A stretch of DNA of 64,000 bases from positions 62,001-126,000 of the forward strand of contig NZ_JACHYE010000008.1 of the NCBI RefSeq assembly GCF_014192645.1. The letters run 5' to 3'. The stretch comes from Herbaspirillum sp. Sphag64. GTDB taxonomy: Bacteria > Pseudomonadota > Gammaproteobacteria > Burkholderiales > Burkholderiaceae_D. Within the stretch, counting starts at the first letter, position 1, and every line of letters starts with the position of its first letter. Positions 28,470 to 38,044 of the stretch are shown one piece after another. Both the position numbers and the translations under genes were made by a program. The notes beneath the pieces were generated by a model that was not told the origin of the DNA, searched no databases, and saw only the letters and a list, made by a program, of their open reading frames with translations.

Positions 28470-29105
28470 ATGCGCACCACAACCCTGCATTACATCTACG
28501 ACCCTTTGTGCGGCTGGTGCTATGGCGCTGCGCCGCTGGTAGCAGCCGCACGCAGCATTCTGCCTGTGATCGGCCATGCCGGCGGCATGATGACTGGCAA
28601 TAACCGGCGACCGGTTACTGCGGCCTTGCGCAACTATGTCATGCCGCATGATCATCGTATTGCAGCGATGACCGGCCAAACGTTCGGGGATGATTACTTC
28701 AACGGCTTGCTGCTGGATCAAACGGCTGTGTTTGACTCAGCACCACCGATCGCCGCCATCCTCGCTGCCGAGCAGATCAACGGTAGTGGATTGAACTTGC
28801 TGGCGCGTTTGCAGCGAGCGCACTATGTCGAGGGCAAGCGCATTGCTGATAATGCCGTGCTAGATACGCTGGCCGCCGAACTGGGTCTGGACCCGGCTCA
28901 GTTTGCTGTACTGCGTCAGCAAGTCAGTGGTGATGAAGTGGCTCGACATATCACTGGCAGTCGCGCACTGCTGCAGGAAGTCGGCGGCCATGGCTTTCCG
29001 ACGTTTGTGCTTGAACAGGATGGCCGCTTGGAAGTGCTCGATGCCGGCGCCTGGCTGGGACAACCGGAAGCCTGGGCCGACTATCTGCGCGAGTATCTGC
29101 ACTAA
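28470..29105 (+). CDS. Cytoplasmic DsbA-like (FrnE-type) thiol protein
   Basis: A 211-residue protein with a thioredoxin-like CGWC motif (residues 14-17) in YIYDPLCGWCYGAAPLV and a helical insertion, the pattern of the FrnE/2-hydroxychromene-carboxylate-isomerase side of the DsbA superfamily. There is no signal peptide, so it should act in the cytoplasm. The cis-Pro region is GGHGFPTFVLEQDG. It is the third gene of the operon, 33 bases after the NmrA-like gene. The three together suggest a response to reactive or electrophilic stress (inference). Confidence 0.87.
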   Translation: MRTTTLHYIYDPLCGWCYGAAPLVAAARSILPVIGHAGGMMTGNNRRPVTAALRNYVMPHDHRIAAMTGQTFGDDYFNGLLLDQTAVFDSAPPIAAILAAEQINGSGLNLLARLQRAHYVEGKRIADNAVLDTLAAELGLDPAQFAVLRQQVSGDEVARHITGSRALLQEVGGHGFPTFVLEQDGRLEVLDAGAWLGQPEAWADYLREYLH

Positions 29106-29125
29106 TCCTTCACCACTCAATAGCC

Positions 29126-29806
29126 TCAGGCAGGTACACCCAACGCCTGCAACTGACGGATAGTCTGCTGACAATCGACATGCTGAATGGCATGCCAGCC
29201 AAGTCGCCGAGCCGCCTCGACATTGCGTGCCAAGTCATCAATGAAGACTATTTGCTGCGGTTGCAGGTCTGGCAAATGCTGGCGGTAGCGCTCCAGTGCA
29301 ATCTGATAAATGATGTCATCGGGCTTGATGCACTTCTCAGCACCTGACACGACGATGTCACGGAACAACTGCAAGAAGTCGTAGTTAGCCAAGGCATAAG
29401 GGAAGGTTTCATCGGACCAGTTGGTCAGGCCGAACACGGGCACGCCACGGGCATGCAGACCGCGCAACAGCGCCACGCCATCATCAAGCGCCCCCTGCAA
29501 CATCTCGCTCCAGCGAGCATAGAAAGCCCGAATCAATGCCTCATGCTGCGGGTATTGCGCCACCAGCAACTCGGTACCATCGTGCAGGCTGCGGCCGGCA
29601 TCCTGTTGGATATTCCATTCAGAGGAACACACGTGCGTGAGGAAGTGCTCGCGCTCCTGGGCATCAGGGATCAGTTCCTGATAAAGATGATGCGGATTCC
29701 AGTCAAACAGAACGCCACCGAAATCAAAGACAACTGCACGGATGTCAGCACGGTTGTGCGCATGATTATCAGCAAGATGGGTGGGATCAGGAAGCGTGGT
29801 TTGCAT
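29126..29806 (-). CDS. HAD-superfamily hydrolase
   Basis: A 226-residue HAD enzyme. Motif I is VVFDFGGVLFDWNPH, the motif II Thr is in FGLTNWSDE, motif III Lys is in KCIKPDDIIY, and motif IV is VFIDDLARN. Motif I has Gly at the second acidic position (DFG), as in haloacid dehalogenase-like members rather than DxD phosphatases. The substrate is unknown. The ATG at 29806 follows a GAGAG sequence and gives the usual length; an in-frame ATG at 29851 would add 15 residues. Confidence 0.88.
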   Translation of the reverse strand: MQTTLPDPTHLADNHAHNRADIRAVVFDFGGVLFDWNPHHLYQELIPDAQEREHFLTHVCSSEWNIQQDAGRSLHDGTELLVAQYPQHEALIRAFYARWSEMLQGALDDGVALLRGLHARGVPVFGLTNWSDETFPYALANYDFLQLFRDIVVSGAEKCIKPDDIIYQIALERYRQHLPDLQPQQIVFIDDLARNVEAARRLGWHAIQHVDCQQTIRQLQALGVPA

Positions 29807-29857
29807 GAACAACACTCTCACAAAAAGGTAGTGGGACAGACGACTCAACAATACACA

Positions 29858-31282
29858 TCATAGCGTGCGAAAGAAATCATAGAGTTCACTCGCCTCCGAA
29901 TACGCGACATTGAAACGGAACCACGGCTGGCCCGGATGGGACAAGTGAAAAAAATCGCCAGGCGCAAGCCAGATACCCTTTTGGCGCGCCCGATCGGCAA
30001 TCTCGCGCGCACTCAGGTCGCAGCCCTCCAGTCTGGCCCAGGAAAACATGCCGCCGCGCGCCGTGGTAAAAGGGATCAGCCCGGTTTCATGCAAACGGGC
30101 ATTGACCCTGGCCTGCGCGCTCAACAAGGCGGCTGACAATCCATCCACGTGACGTCGATGATGCCCCTCCGTGAGCACACTATGCACCAGTCGCTCATTG
30201 ATCTCGGAATTGGTCAGACTCAAGACCATCTTGGTATGCACAAGTTGACGCGCCAGTTCCCGCTGACAGGCGATATAGCCAAGTCGCAATGAAGGCGCGA
30301 TGGTTTTGGAATAACTACCCACGTAGATCACTCTGTGCAAACCATCGAGCGCTGCCAGCATAGGATCGGTGGGCTGCCCGAGTTCGCGAAATATATCATC
30401 CTCGACGACCCAGAAGCCATGTCGCTCGGCCGACTGCAGCACACGCATCGCACAGGCGGGCGTATAAGACGTGCCGGTCGGATTGTGCAGCACGCTGCTG
30501 GTGAAAAACAGCTTGGGCTGATGGGTACGTGCCAATATCTCCAGTTGATCGGTATCCACGCCGGTCGGTGTGCGCGGTACGCCAATGACCTGCAGGTCTG
30601 CCATTCTGAGCATCGCCACCAGATTGCAGTATGCCGGATCGTCAATGAAGACCGTGTCGCCGCGTTTGGTCATGGTCCGAATGATCAGATCCAGTGCCTG
30701 AGTGGCTCCATGTGAGGTCAAAATCTGGTCCAGTGACACTTCCAGTGACCAACCCGCCAGAAACTGCGCAATGATCTGGCGTAGCGGCGCGTAACCATAG
30801 GGATGCCCATAACCCACCTGCTGTGCCCCGGGTGCGCGGATGATGCGACGCTCGGCCTGATGCAGACCATCATCATCGAGCCATTTACCGGGTAGCCAGC
30901 CGCAACCGGCCTTGATCGGTACGCGCTCATCGGCAAACATCTCGGAGAGCAGCCAGGCCGAATCAATGACCGGCTCCGGCGGCGCAAAGCTCAGACTAGG
31001 CGCTGTTGGTGCCCCCTTGGCTGCGACAAAGAAACCGGCACCACGACGCACCACCAATAAGCCCCGCGCGACCAGTTGCTCATAGGCTTCAACCACGGTG
31101 GAAGCACCAATGCTGTGGGTCTGTGCAAACTGCCGTACCGAAGGCAAGCGCTCGCCTGAGCGCAGCCCGCCGCTGGCGATCAATTGCGCCAGAGTATTGA
31201 CCACCTGTTCCACCAACCGTACCGCGGTATTTCTCTGCAAGTCCAGTTGCAGCGCTTCGTGCGGCGCTCTTGCTCGTGCCAT
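29858..31282 (-). CDS. MocR/PdxR-type GntR-aminotransferase regulator
   Basis: A 474-residue fusion of a GntR winged HTH (about residues 12-80, SGERLPSVRQFAQTHSIGAS) to a class I aminotransferase-like domain. The PLP lysine is retained in GSYSKTIAPSLRLGY. MocR proteins use PLP as ligand and usually regulate divergent amino-acid or PLP genes. It is divergent from the transaminase at 31474 and is probably its regulator. The ATG at 31282 has GGAG five bases upstream. Confidence 0.92.
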   Translation of the reverse strand: MARARAPHEALQLDLQRNTAVRLVEQVVNTLAQLIASGGLRSGERLPSVRQFAQTHSIGASTVVEAYEQLVARGLLVVRRGAGFFVAAKGAPTAPSLSFAPPEPVIDSAWLLSEMFADERVPIKAGCGWLPGKWLDDDGLHQAERRIIRAPGAQQVGYGHPYGYAPLRQIIAQFLAGWSLEVSLDQILTSHGATQALDLIIRTMTKRGDTVFIDDPAYCNLVAMLRMADLQVIGVPRTPTGVDTDQLEILARTHQPKLFFTSSVLHNPTGTSYTPACAMRVLQSAERHGFWVVEDDIFRELGQPTDPMLAALDGLHRVIYVGSYSKTIAPSLRLGYIACQRELARQLVHTKMVLSLTNSEINERLVHSVLTEGHHRRHVDGLSAALLSAQARVNARLHETGLIPFTTARGGMFSWARLEGCDLSAREIADRARQKGIWLAPGDFFHLSHPGQPWFRFNVAYSEASELYDFFRTL

Positions 31283-31316
31283 GACAGCTCCCAACGATCA
31301 GTTAGCTGGGGTCGAT

Positions 31317-31337
31317 TGACCACAGTGACCAATACAG
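31317..31337. promoter_or_regulatory. Candidate MocR operator with direct repeats
   Basis: TGACCA occurs at 31317-31322 and 31326-31331, nine bases apart, followed by AATACAG (31331-31337). AATACAG recurs at 31353-31359. A GGTC-gatt-GACC inverted repeat overlaps at 31310-31321. Direct repeats in a divergent promoter are the usual MocR binding pattern. This is a sequence-only proposal. Confidence 0.4.
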
Positions 31338-31473
31338 ATTAAACAAATTTGCAATACAGTTTTCTAGTTAATTGAGAAGTGTATCTAACAATACTGACGC
31401 TGTCCCGGAATAATCGTGGCTATCAAATCCACATTATTCGGCTCATCATTTTTTCGTACAAGGTCTCGTTGCC

Positions 31474-32796
31474 ATGAACAAACCACTTTCCGCTGCCGAG
31501 CTCTCGGCCTACTGGATGCCCTACACGGCCAACCGCAATTTCAAGTCCAGTCCGCGCATGCTGGTCTCGGCTGAGGGCATGTATTACCGTGATGATGCTG
31601 GCAATGCGATCCTCGATGGCACCGCAGGTCTGTGGTGCGTACCGCTCGGCCATGCCCAGCCGAAAATCGTCAGTGCGGTACAAAAGGCCGTTGCCACCCT
31701 CGATTACGCACCATCTTTTCAGCTGGGTCATCCCAGCGCGTTTGAACTGGCAGAGCGTTTGAAGCAATACACTGGCGGACGTTATTCACAAGTGTTTTAC
31801 ACCGGTTCCGGTTCGGAAGCCGTTGATACTGCCCTCAAAATCGCATTGGCTTATCACCGTGCACGTGGTGACGCCACCCGTACCCGCCTGATTGGCCGTG
31901 AGCGTGGCTACCACGGTGTTGGCTTCGGCGGCATGTCGGTCGGTGGTATTGGTGGCAATCGCAAGACTTTCCACGCCTCCCTGATTCCCGGCGTGGATCA
32001 TCTGCCGCACACTCACAATCTGGAAAAGAATGCCTTCACCAAGGGCCAGCCTGAATACGGCACCCATCTGGCAGACGAACTGGAGCGCTTGGTGACGTTG
32101 CATGATGCGTCCAATATCGCAGCCGTGATCGTCGAACCGGTGGCTGGTTCGACCGGTGTGCTGATTCCCCCAAAGGGCTATCTGCAACGGCTGCGTGAGA
32201 TCTGCACCAAGCACGGCATCCTGTTGATTTTTGATGAAGTCATTACCGGCTTTGGCCGTCTTGGCACACCGTTTGGTTCAGACTATTTTGGCGTTGAGCC
32301 GGACCTGTTCACCACCGCCAAGGGGCTCACCAATGGCGTGGTGCCAATGGGTGCCGTGTTCGTCAAGCCGCATATCCATGATGCATTCATGCATGGACCA
32401 GATGGCATCGAACTGTTCCACGGCTACACCTATTCTGGCCATCCATTGGCCTGCGCCGCCGGTCTGGCGTCACTGGAAATCTTCCAGCAGGAAGGCGTTC
32501 TCGAACATGCGCGCAGCGTATCTGACTACTTCCAGGATGCAGCACACGCGCTGCGTGGTCTGCCGCATGTCGTGGATGTACGCAGCATCGGCATGATCGT
32601 GGGGATTGAACTTGCGTCGATTCCAGGCAAACCCGGCGCACGCGCCTACGATGCATTCCGCCGCGCATTCGATGACGGCATCCTGATCCGCGTCACCGGT
32701 GACATCATTGCCTTGTCGCCACCACTGGTCATCGAAAAGAAACACATCGATGAGTTGTTCGGCAAGCTCGCAGCTATTCTGAAGACACTGGATTAA
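31474..32796 (+). CDS. Omega-amino acid:pyruvate transaminase (class III)
   Basis: A 440-residue class III aminotransferase closest in pattern to beta-alanine:pyruvate transaminase. The N-terminus is YWMPYTANRNFKSSPRM and GTAGLWCVPLGHAQPK, Asp254 lies in IFDEVITGFGRLG, and the PLP lysine is K283 in TAKGLTNGVVPMG. It would transaminate beta-alanine or a similar omega-amino acid to malonate semialdehyde with pyruvate. It is transcribed divergently from the MocR regulator and followed by a terminator. The downstream importer and hydrolase would supply its substrate (inference). Confidence 0.92.
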   Translation: MNKPLSAAELSAYWMPYTANRNFKSSPRMLVSAEGMYYRDDAGNAILDGTAGLWCVPLGHAQPKIVSAVQKAVATLDYAPSFQLGHPSAFELAERLKQYTGGRYSQVFYTGSGSEAVDTALKIALAYHRARGDATRTRLIGRERGYHGVGFGGMSVGGIGGNRKTFHASLIPGVDHLPHTHNLEKNAFTKGQPEYGTHLADELERLVTLHDASNIAAVIVEPVAGSTGVLIPPKGYLQRLREICTKHGILLIFDEVITGFGRLGTPFGSDYFGVEPDLFTTAKGLTNGVVPMGAVFVKPHIHDAFMHGPDGIELFHGYTYSGHPLACAAGLASLEIFQQEGVLEHARSVSDYFQDAAHALRGLPHVVDVRSIGMIVGIELASIPGKPGARAYDAFRRAFDDGILIRVTGDIIALSPPLVIEKKHIDELFGKLAAILKTLD

Positions 32797-32834
32797 TCCG
32801 TCAGAAAAGTAAGGAAGAAAAAACATCGTCAATA

Positions 32835-32870
32835 ACGGCATGAGCAACGCTCATGCCGTCGCTGTTTTTA
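32835..32870 (+). terminator. Intrinsic terminator of the transaminase gene
   Basis: ACGGCATGAGC (32835-32845) pairs perfectly with GCTCATGCCGT (32849-32859) over a three-base loop. CGCTG and five T residues follow. Confidence 0.85.
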
Positions 32871-33070
32871 CTCAGCACCAAGAAGACACAATGGTGCATG
32901 ACGATCTCGGCGCTGCACTAGTTAACATCAGGAAGGAGAAAAGAGCACCATCATCATCCGTAACAGCGATCTAAAACGCATTAAAGGCAAGTATCAAAAC
33001 AAGATTTACAGCAGTAAAAAATCACAAAAACAAAAGTAGTACCGAGACGTTAAACCAGGAGGAGCAATTC

Positions 33071-33232
33071 ATGATCCACGTTCATCATGCATTGTGCTGC
33101 GCTGTCGTTATGCAATGTGCGCGGTCGCTTTTTTATCGCTTGCAGCGATTCTTTGACACTGTTTTTATGGCGTTTTTTGCGTGCCTGGAAACAGCGTTTT
33201 TTCACGTCAAATCGCCTCCTTCTCTACGTTAA
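33071..33232 (+). CDS. Possible 53-residue small protein or leader peptide
   Basis: An open frame begins with ATG eight bases after the strong Shine-Dalgarno AGGAGGAGC and ends in TAA. The product begins MIHVHHALCCAVVMQ, is rich in Phe and Cys (FFDTVFMAFFACLETAFF) and has a basic tail. It lies about 110 bases before the importer operon. It could be a small membrane protein, a leader peptide controlling the operon, or a chance frame. The ribosome binding site is the main support; I recognise no homologue. Confidence 0.4.
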   Translation: MIHVHHALCCAVVMQCARSLFYRLQRFFDTVFMAFFACLETAFFHVKSPPSLR

Positions 33233-33339
33233 AAATCATCTGCCGATCATCACAATAATGGCGGTGATGGGCACAGAACTTGCGTCACGTATTACCGATT
33301 TCATTCCTACCATGCACGATCTTTTTTGGAGATGTGACT

Positions 33340-34536
33340 ATGTTGAATCGCCGTGATTTTCTCAAGTTGTCTGCACTCGCCGCACCAGGTGCATTGACGT
33401 TTTCCGATGTCTTTGCGCAATCAGATGCAATTCAGTTTGCCTGTCCTGTTCCCATGTCCGGACCGTTTGCTGCCAATGGCAAATATGCGGATATGGGGAT
33501 GAAGCTGGTGTTGCAGAAATATGGGAAGGTTCTGGGAAAAAATCTCAGTTATGTAACGCTCGACACGGAAGGAAAACCTGCGACCGCCGTACGCAAGGTG
33601 CAAGAAACCATGGAAAAGGGAACGCGCTTTTTTGCCGGTGGCATTCTCTCGGGCGAGGCGCTGGCGATGGGTAAGGAAGTCGACAAGGGCGGCGGCATTT
33701 TCATCACAACTGCCGGTGCCGATGAAATTACCGGTAGCGATTGCAATCACGCGACCTTTCGCTGGTCGGTACCAACCTTTGGTGCAATTGAACAGACCGT
33801 ACGTCCCCTGCTCGACAAAATGCCCAAGGCCAAACGCTGGTACACCATCACACCCCAATATGTCTTTGGCGATGGTCTGCTCAATGCTGCCAAGGCGATC
33901 TTCAAGGAAAAGGGGATCGAGCACGTTGGCAACAGCTATCACTCACTCGCAGAAAAGGAGTTCAGTGGCTATCTGACCAATGCCATGGCCGCCAAACCTG
34001 ATGTGCTGCTGTTGCTCAATTTTGGCTCCCAATCTTCGGATACGCTACGCCAGGCAGTGAGCTTCGGCATGAAAAACAATATGACCATTCTGGTCGCCTG
34101 GGCCTCCGGACTGGAGCAGTTTGAGACACTCGGTGCCGATATCTGCGATGGTGTGTACTTCGGGGCCCAATACTGGCACGATATCGACGCACCGTTCAAC
34201 AAGGAGTTCCAGCAGTTCGTCAACAGCACCTTGAAGATAGAACCGAACTACAGCCTGGCGGGTTCTTACATCTGTACCAAGGTCATTCTCGATGCCATCA
34301 TCAAGGCCAACAGCGCCGATCCCAAAACAGTGATCGCTGCGATGGAAGGCATGAAATACGAAGGCCTTACCGGCACCGAAGAGATCCGTAAGAGCGATCA
34401 TCAGGTCATCAAAAATTACTATCTTCTCAAGGGAAAACCGAAGGCGAAGATGCGTAACAAGGATGACTTTGCGGACATCATTTCCTTCGGCAAATCCTTC
34501 CTCGCACCGGACAAGACCATGTGCAAGATGGGTTGA
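33340..34536 (+). CDS. Liv/amide-type substrate-binding protein with Tat signal
   Basis: A 398-residue type I periplasmic binding protein. The N-terminus MLNRRDFLKLSALAAPGA carries a twin-arginine signal (RRDFLK) and ends with VFAQS. The mature part starts IQFACPVPMSGPFAANG, close to the amide/urea and branched-chain amino acid binding group. GGAG precedes the ATG at 33340. It is the first gene of the operon running to about 41774 and delivers the ligand to LivHMGF-type components. The Tat signal suggests it folds, perhaps with a cofactor or ligand, before export. Confidence 0.92.
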   Translation: MLNRRDFLKLSALAAPGALTFSDVFAQSDAIQFACPVPMSGPFAANGKYADMGMKLVLQKYGKVLGKNLSYVTLDTEGKPATAVRKVQETMEKGTRFFAGGILSGEALAMGKEVDKGGGIFITTAGADEITGSDCNHATFRWSVPTFGAIEQTVRPLLDKMPKAKRWYTITPQYVFGDGLLNAAKAIFKEKGIEHVGNSYHSLAEKEFSGYLTNAMAAKPDVLLLLNFGSQSSDTLRQAVSFGMKNNMTILVAWASGLEQFETLGADICDGVYFGAQYWHDIDAPFNKEFQQFVNSTLKIEPNYSLAGSYICTKVILDAIIKANSADPKTVIAAMEGMKYEGLTGTEEIRKSDHQVIKNYYLLKGKPKAKMRNKDDFADIISFGKSFLAPDKTMCKMG

Positions 34537-34656
34537 TGTCCGTCATGCTACCGACCAGTTCTCTGGTCGGCGCAACTGTCATCGCTATGCTCATTTCTGA
34601 TTCTGCATTGGATTCTGATTTTTGTTATTGCGCTCGCACCCACCTATCGAGGTTGC

Positions 34657-35517
34657 ATGAATATTTATCTGCTGCAGGTGGCCAATGGTGTCGGTATTGG
34701 CATGCTGTACTTTTTGCTGGCAGTCGGGCTGAGTATCGTCTTCGGCTTGCTGCGCTTCGTCAATTTTGCGCATGGCGCGTTCTTTCTGCTCGGCGCCTAT
34801 CTCTGCTTTCAATGCGGGGAAATGGGCTTGAGCTTCTGGTGGTCCCTACTCTTGGCACCGTTGCTGGTGGGCGTCTTCGCGTGGCTCATCGAGCACTTCG
34901 TACTGCGCCACGTGTATGCCTTGCCGCATCACTTTCACATCTTGTTTACGGTCGGTCTGGCGCTGGTAATACAGGAAGCCGTGATTGCCATCTGGGGACC
35001 GCTGGGCAACAACATTTCACCACCTGATCTACTGCAGGGCGTAGTGATGGCTGGCGGCTTTGTCTATCCGCTGTATCGCCTGTTCGTGATTGGCTTCACT
35101 GCAGTCATGGCCTTGCTGTTGTGGTGGGTACTGGAGGGAACCCGTTTAGGTGCGATTGTCAGGGCCGGGAGCGAATCGACCGAAATGGTCTCGCTGCTGG
35201 GGCTCAATATCAACCGCATTTTCAGTCTGGTATTTGCCCTTGGCGCAGCGACCGCTGGTCTGGCTGGCGCACTCGCGGCACCGATTCGCGGTGTCGAACC
35301 GTTCATGGGCGTTGAGGCGCTCGGGATTGCGTTTGTCGTGGTCGTCATCGGTGGACTGGGCAGTTTTTCCGGTGCGCTCATCGGCGGTATTCTGGTCGGT
35401 ATTGTGCAAAGCGTGATGAGTACGGTCTGGTCCGAAGGCGCACATCTGATGATCTACGTCGCCATGGCAGCGGTCATGTTGCTACGCCCCAATGGCCTGC
35501 TTGGCCGCGCAAGCTAG
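34657..35517 (+). CDS. LivH-type ABC permease
   Basis: A 286-residue inner-membrane permease with eight or so helices. It starts LLQVANGVGIGMLYFLLAVG and has GLLRFVNFAHGAFFLLGAYL, LGLNINRIFSLVFALGAATA and EALGIAFVVVVIGGLGSFSG, the BPD_transp_2 signature. It pairs with the next gene product to form the membrane channel. It lies 120 bases after the binding-protein gene and nine bases before the LivM gene. Confidence 0.93.
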   Translation: MNIYLLQVANGVGIGMLYFLLAVGLSIVFGLLRFVNFAHGAFFLLGAYLCFQCGEMGLSFWWSLLLAPLLVGVFAWLIEHFVLRHVYALPHHFHILFTVGLALVIQEAVIAIWGPLGNNISPPDLLQGVVMAGGFVYPLYRLFVIGFTAVMALLLWWVLEGTRLGAIVRAGSESTEMVSLLGLNINRIFSLVFALGAATAGLAGALAAPIRGVEPFMGVEALGIAFVVVVIGGLGSFSGALIGGILVGIVQSVMSTVWSEGAHLMIYVAMAAVMLLRPNGLLGRAS

Positions 35518-35526
35518 GAGACTGTC

Positions 35527-36537
35527 GTGAAAAAACTTGCACCGCATTTTTCCCATCTGCACTACACCTTGCTAGCACTTCTGGTGACCTTGTTGCTGCC
35601 ATTGCTGGTCGACTCAGGCTCGCTGGCAACGGAAGTGCTGATCTATGCCCTGGCCGCTCTGGGCTGCAATCTCTTGCTGGGATATACCGGACTGATGTCA
35701 TTCGGTCAGGGTATATTTTTTGGTATCGGCAGCTACACCACCGGACTGGCACTGCTGCAGCTGAAGTTGCCGTTGCTGCCCGCGTTGCTGCTGGCGGTAG
35801 TCATTGGCGCGGCGATTGCACTCGTGGTGGGATGGTTTTCGATCCGCCAGCGTGGTACCTATTTCGTCATGCTGACACTGGCTTTTGCCCAGATGTTCTA
35901 CTTTCTGGCCTACACCATGAAGGATCTGACCGGCGGCGACAATGGCCTGCTTGACGTACCGCGCCCTGACCTGCGCTTCTGGGGGCATACCTTGTTGGCA
36001 ACGGGCTCTTCGTGGCAGTACTACAGCGTGGTGGCGATTCTGTTTGTACTAGTGTTCTGGCTGCTGCAACGGGTAGTCGATTCAGTCCTCGGACGCACGC
36101 TGCTGGCGGTACGCGACAACGAGATACGTGCTGCGGCGGTCGGCTACGACATCACCCTCCTGAAGCTGGCCGCCTTTGTGATTTCCGGTGCTGTCACGGG
36201 CTTGGCTGGCGGCTTGCATGCCATGATGACCGGTGTCGCACCGCTCTCCAATATCGAATACCACACCAGTGAATCAATCCTGATCATGACCGTCATCGGC
36301 GGTACCGGCAACCTGTTTGCGTCGGTACTGGGCGCAGCCTTCTACGTCATCGTGGGCAACTGGTTATCGACGCTCTGGCCACGCTGGCTGATGTTGCTGG
36401 GCTTCCTGCTCATTGGCGTGAGTCTGTATCTGCACAAAGGCCTGTTTGGTGTGGCCCAGACAATTGTGCGAAAGTGTCGACCGCTGGCAGCGGCATCTCC
36501 GGTTGAGCCGGAGTCCGTCAAGGAGCAACATCCATGA
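35527..36537 (+). CDS. LivM-type ABC permease
   Basis: A 336-residue permease with nine to ten hydrophobic helices. It has GLMSFGQGIFFGIGSYTTGL, YFVMLTLAFAQMFYFLAYTM and ILIMTVIGGTGNLFASVLGA, typical of LivM. It forms the second half of the channel. Its stop codon overlaps the start of the LivG ATPase gene (ATGA at 36534-36537), showing translational coupling. Confidence 0.93.
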   Translation: MKKLAPHFSHLHYTLLALLVTLLLPLLVDSGSLATEVLIYALAALGCNLLLGYTGLMSFGQGIFFGIGSYTTGLALLQLKLPLLPALLLAVVIGAAIALVVGWFSIRQRGTYFVMLTLAFAQMFYFLAYTMKDLTGGDNGLLDVPRPDLRFWGHTLLATGSSWQYYSVVAILFVLVFWLLQRVVDSVLGRTLLAVRDNEIRAAAVGYDITLLKLAAFVISGAVTGLAGGLHAMMTGVAPLSNIEYHTSESILIMTVIGGTGNLFASVLGAAFYVIVGNWLSTLWPRWLMLLGFLLIGVSLYLHKGLFGVAQTIVRKCRPLAAASPVEPESVKEQHP

Positions 36538-37307
36538 GCAACACGACACCTATCCTGTGTGCGCGTCACGTCACCAAACGCTACGGTAAATTCACCGCGG
36601 TCAACGATATCTCCCTCGATATCCTGCCCGGCACCGTGCATTCAGTGATCGGCCCCAACGGTGCAGGCAAGACCACCCTGTTTCATACGTTGACCGGCAC
36701 CACACCGATCACGACCGGTAGCATTCAGGTGGAAGGCGAGGAGGTGGCGCATCTTCCGGGTCATCGACGCGTGCGCAAGGGGCTGGCACGTTCGTTCCAG
36801 GTTACCAGCCTGTTTCCCAATTTGAGCGTGCGTGAAAACCTGCGACTGGCGGCGCAGGGCAAACATCCCTATGCCGCGCTTAATCCATGGCGACGTCCGG
36901 AACTGCTACGCGCAGCCTGTGATAGTGCCGAGCAGCTGCTGACTCGCCTGAACCTGCAAACAGTGGCTGAGCGTATCTCGGCAGAACTATCGCATGGGCA
37001 GCAGCGCCGGCTGGAAGTCGGCATGGCGATGGCCGCGCAACCGAAGGTGATTTTTCTCGATGAGCCTACCTCCGGTATGGGGATTGACGATATTGGCGAA
37101 ATGAAGCAGCTGATCCATAGCCTGCGCGATAGCGCCACCGTGGTTCTGATTGAGCACAACATGGACATCGTCATGGATATCTCGGATCAAATCACCGTGA
37201 TGCAGCAGGGACAGATTCTGGCGCAAGGCAAACCCGCCGAGATTCGTAGTGACGAACGTGTCCGTCGTGCCTATCTGGGCAGCATGATTACCGGAGGCAA
37301 GGCATGA
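36534..37307 (+). CDS. LivG-type ABC ATPase
   Basis: A 257-residue ATPase. Walker A is GPNGAGKTT, the LivG-type signature loop is LSHGQQRRLEVGMAMA, and Walker B is VIFLDEPTSGMG, followed by the switch His in VVLIEHNMDIVMDISD. It powers import together with LivF. Its stop overlaps the LivF start (ATGA at 37304-37307). Confidence 0.94.
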   Translation: MSNTTPILCARHVTKRYGKFTAVNDISLDILPGTVHSVIGPNGAGKTTLFHTLTGTTPITTGSIQVEGEEVAHLPGHRRVRKGLARSFQVTSLFPNLSVRENLRLAAQGKHPYAALNPWRRPELLRAACDSAEQLLTRLNLQTVAERISAELSHGQQRRLEVGMAMAAQPKVIFLDEPTSGMGIDDIGEMKQLIHSLRDSATVVLIEHNMDIVMDISDQITVMQQGQILAQGKPAEIRSDERVRRAYLGSMITGGKA

Positions 37308-38008
37308 TCCTGAAACTGGAAGAAGTCCACGCCTATTACGGCAAGAGCCATGTATTACAGGGCATTTCACTACAGGTTGCTGCAGGCGAAGTCGTGACGC
37401 TGCTGGGACGTAATGGTGCAGGCAAAACCACGACGCTCAAAAGTATCGTTGGGGTGGTACCGCCGCAAAAGGGCAAGGTACTGTTTGAGGGTCACGATAT
37501 GGCGAAGCTGCCATCCCACAAGATTGCGCGCCAGGGTGTCTGTCTGGTACCGGAACATCGCGGCATCTTCAAATTGCTGACGGTGGAAGAAAATCTGACC
37601 ATGGCAGCACGCAAGGACTCGGCGTGGACCCTCAATGATATTTACCGGATTTTTCCGCGGCTGCAGGAACGACGCAAGAATGGTGGTGGCCAGCTTTCGG
37701 GCGGCGAACAACAGATGCTGGCGATTGCACGGGCATTGATGACGCATCCCAAGGTACTGATGCTGGACGAACCGGTAGAAGGTCTGGCTCCGGTTATCGT
37801 CGATGAGATCGTGGCACAGATCAGGCTGATTAGAGCTACTGGCATGTCGATCATTCTGGTCGAACAAAATCTGCAGGTCTGCACGCAACTCGCCGACCGT
37901 CACTATATTGTTGAACAGGGCCGCATCGTCTACACCGCCAGCAATGCCGATTTCATGGCCGATGACCATGCCAAGGACCGCTATCTGGGCGTCAATCTCA
38001 CTGCCTGA
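37304..38008 (+). CDS. LivF-type ABC ATPase
   Basis: A 234-residue ATPase. Walker A is GRNGAGKTT, the signature is [16 protein letters not shown], and Walker B is [13 protein letters not shown], followed by [20 protein letters not shown]. It has the length and ending (YLGV) normal for LivF. It completes the importer; 36 bases separate it from the hydrolase gene. Confidence 0.94.
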   Translation: MILKLEEVHAYYGKSHVLQGISLQVAAGEVVTLLGRNGAGKTTTLKSIVGVVPPQKGKVLFEGHDMAKLPSHKIARQGVCLVPEHRGIFKLLTVEENLTMAARKDSAWTLNDIYRIFPRLQERRKNGGGQLSGGEQQMLAIARALMTHPKVLMLDEPVEGLAPVIVDEIVAQIRLIRATGMSIILVEQNLQVCTQLADRHYIVEQGRIVYTASNADFMADDHAKDRYLGVNLTA

Positions 38009-38044
38009 GGCAGACCCACACACTGACCGAAAAAAGGAATCACC

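Larger units (their letters stand above)
32797..33339. other. Long intergenic region upstream of the importer operon
   Basis: 543 bases between the transaminase and the importer operon. It holds the transaminase terminator (32835-32870) and a 53-codon ORF with a strong ribosome binding site (33071-33232). Within that ORF lies an ATCGCT-tgc-AGCGAT hairpin (about 33134-33149). The operon promoter must also lie here. No known riboswitch was recognised. Confidence 0.5.

Noticed and set aside
33087-33356. 89-codon plus-strand frame overlapping the small ORF
   Set aside because: It has no ribosome binding site and runs into the start of the binding-protein gene; the frame starting at 33071 is better supported.
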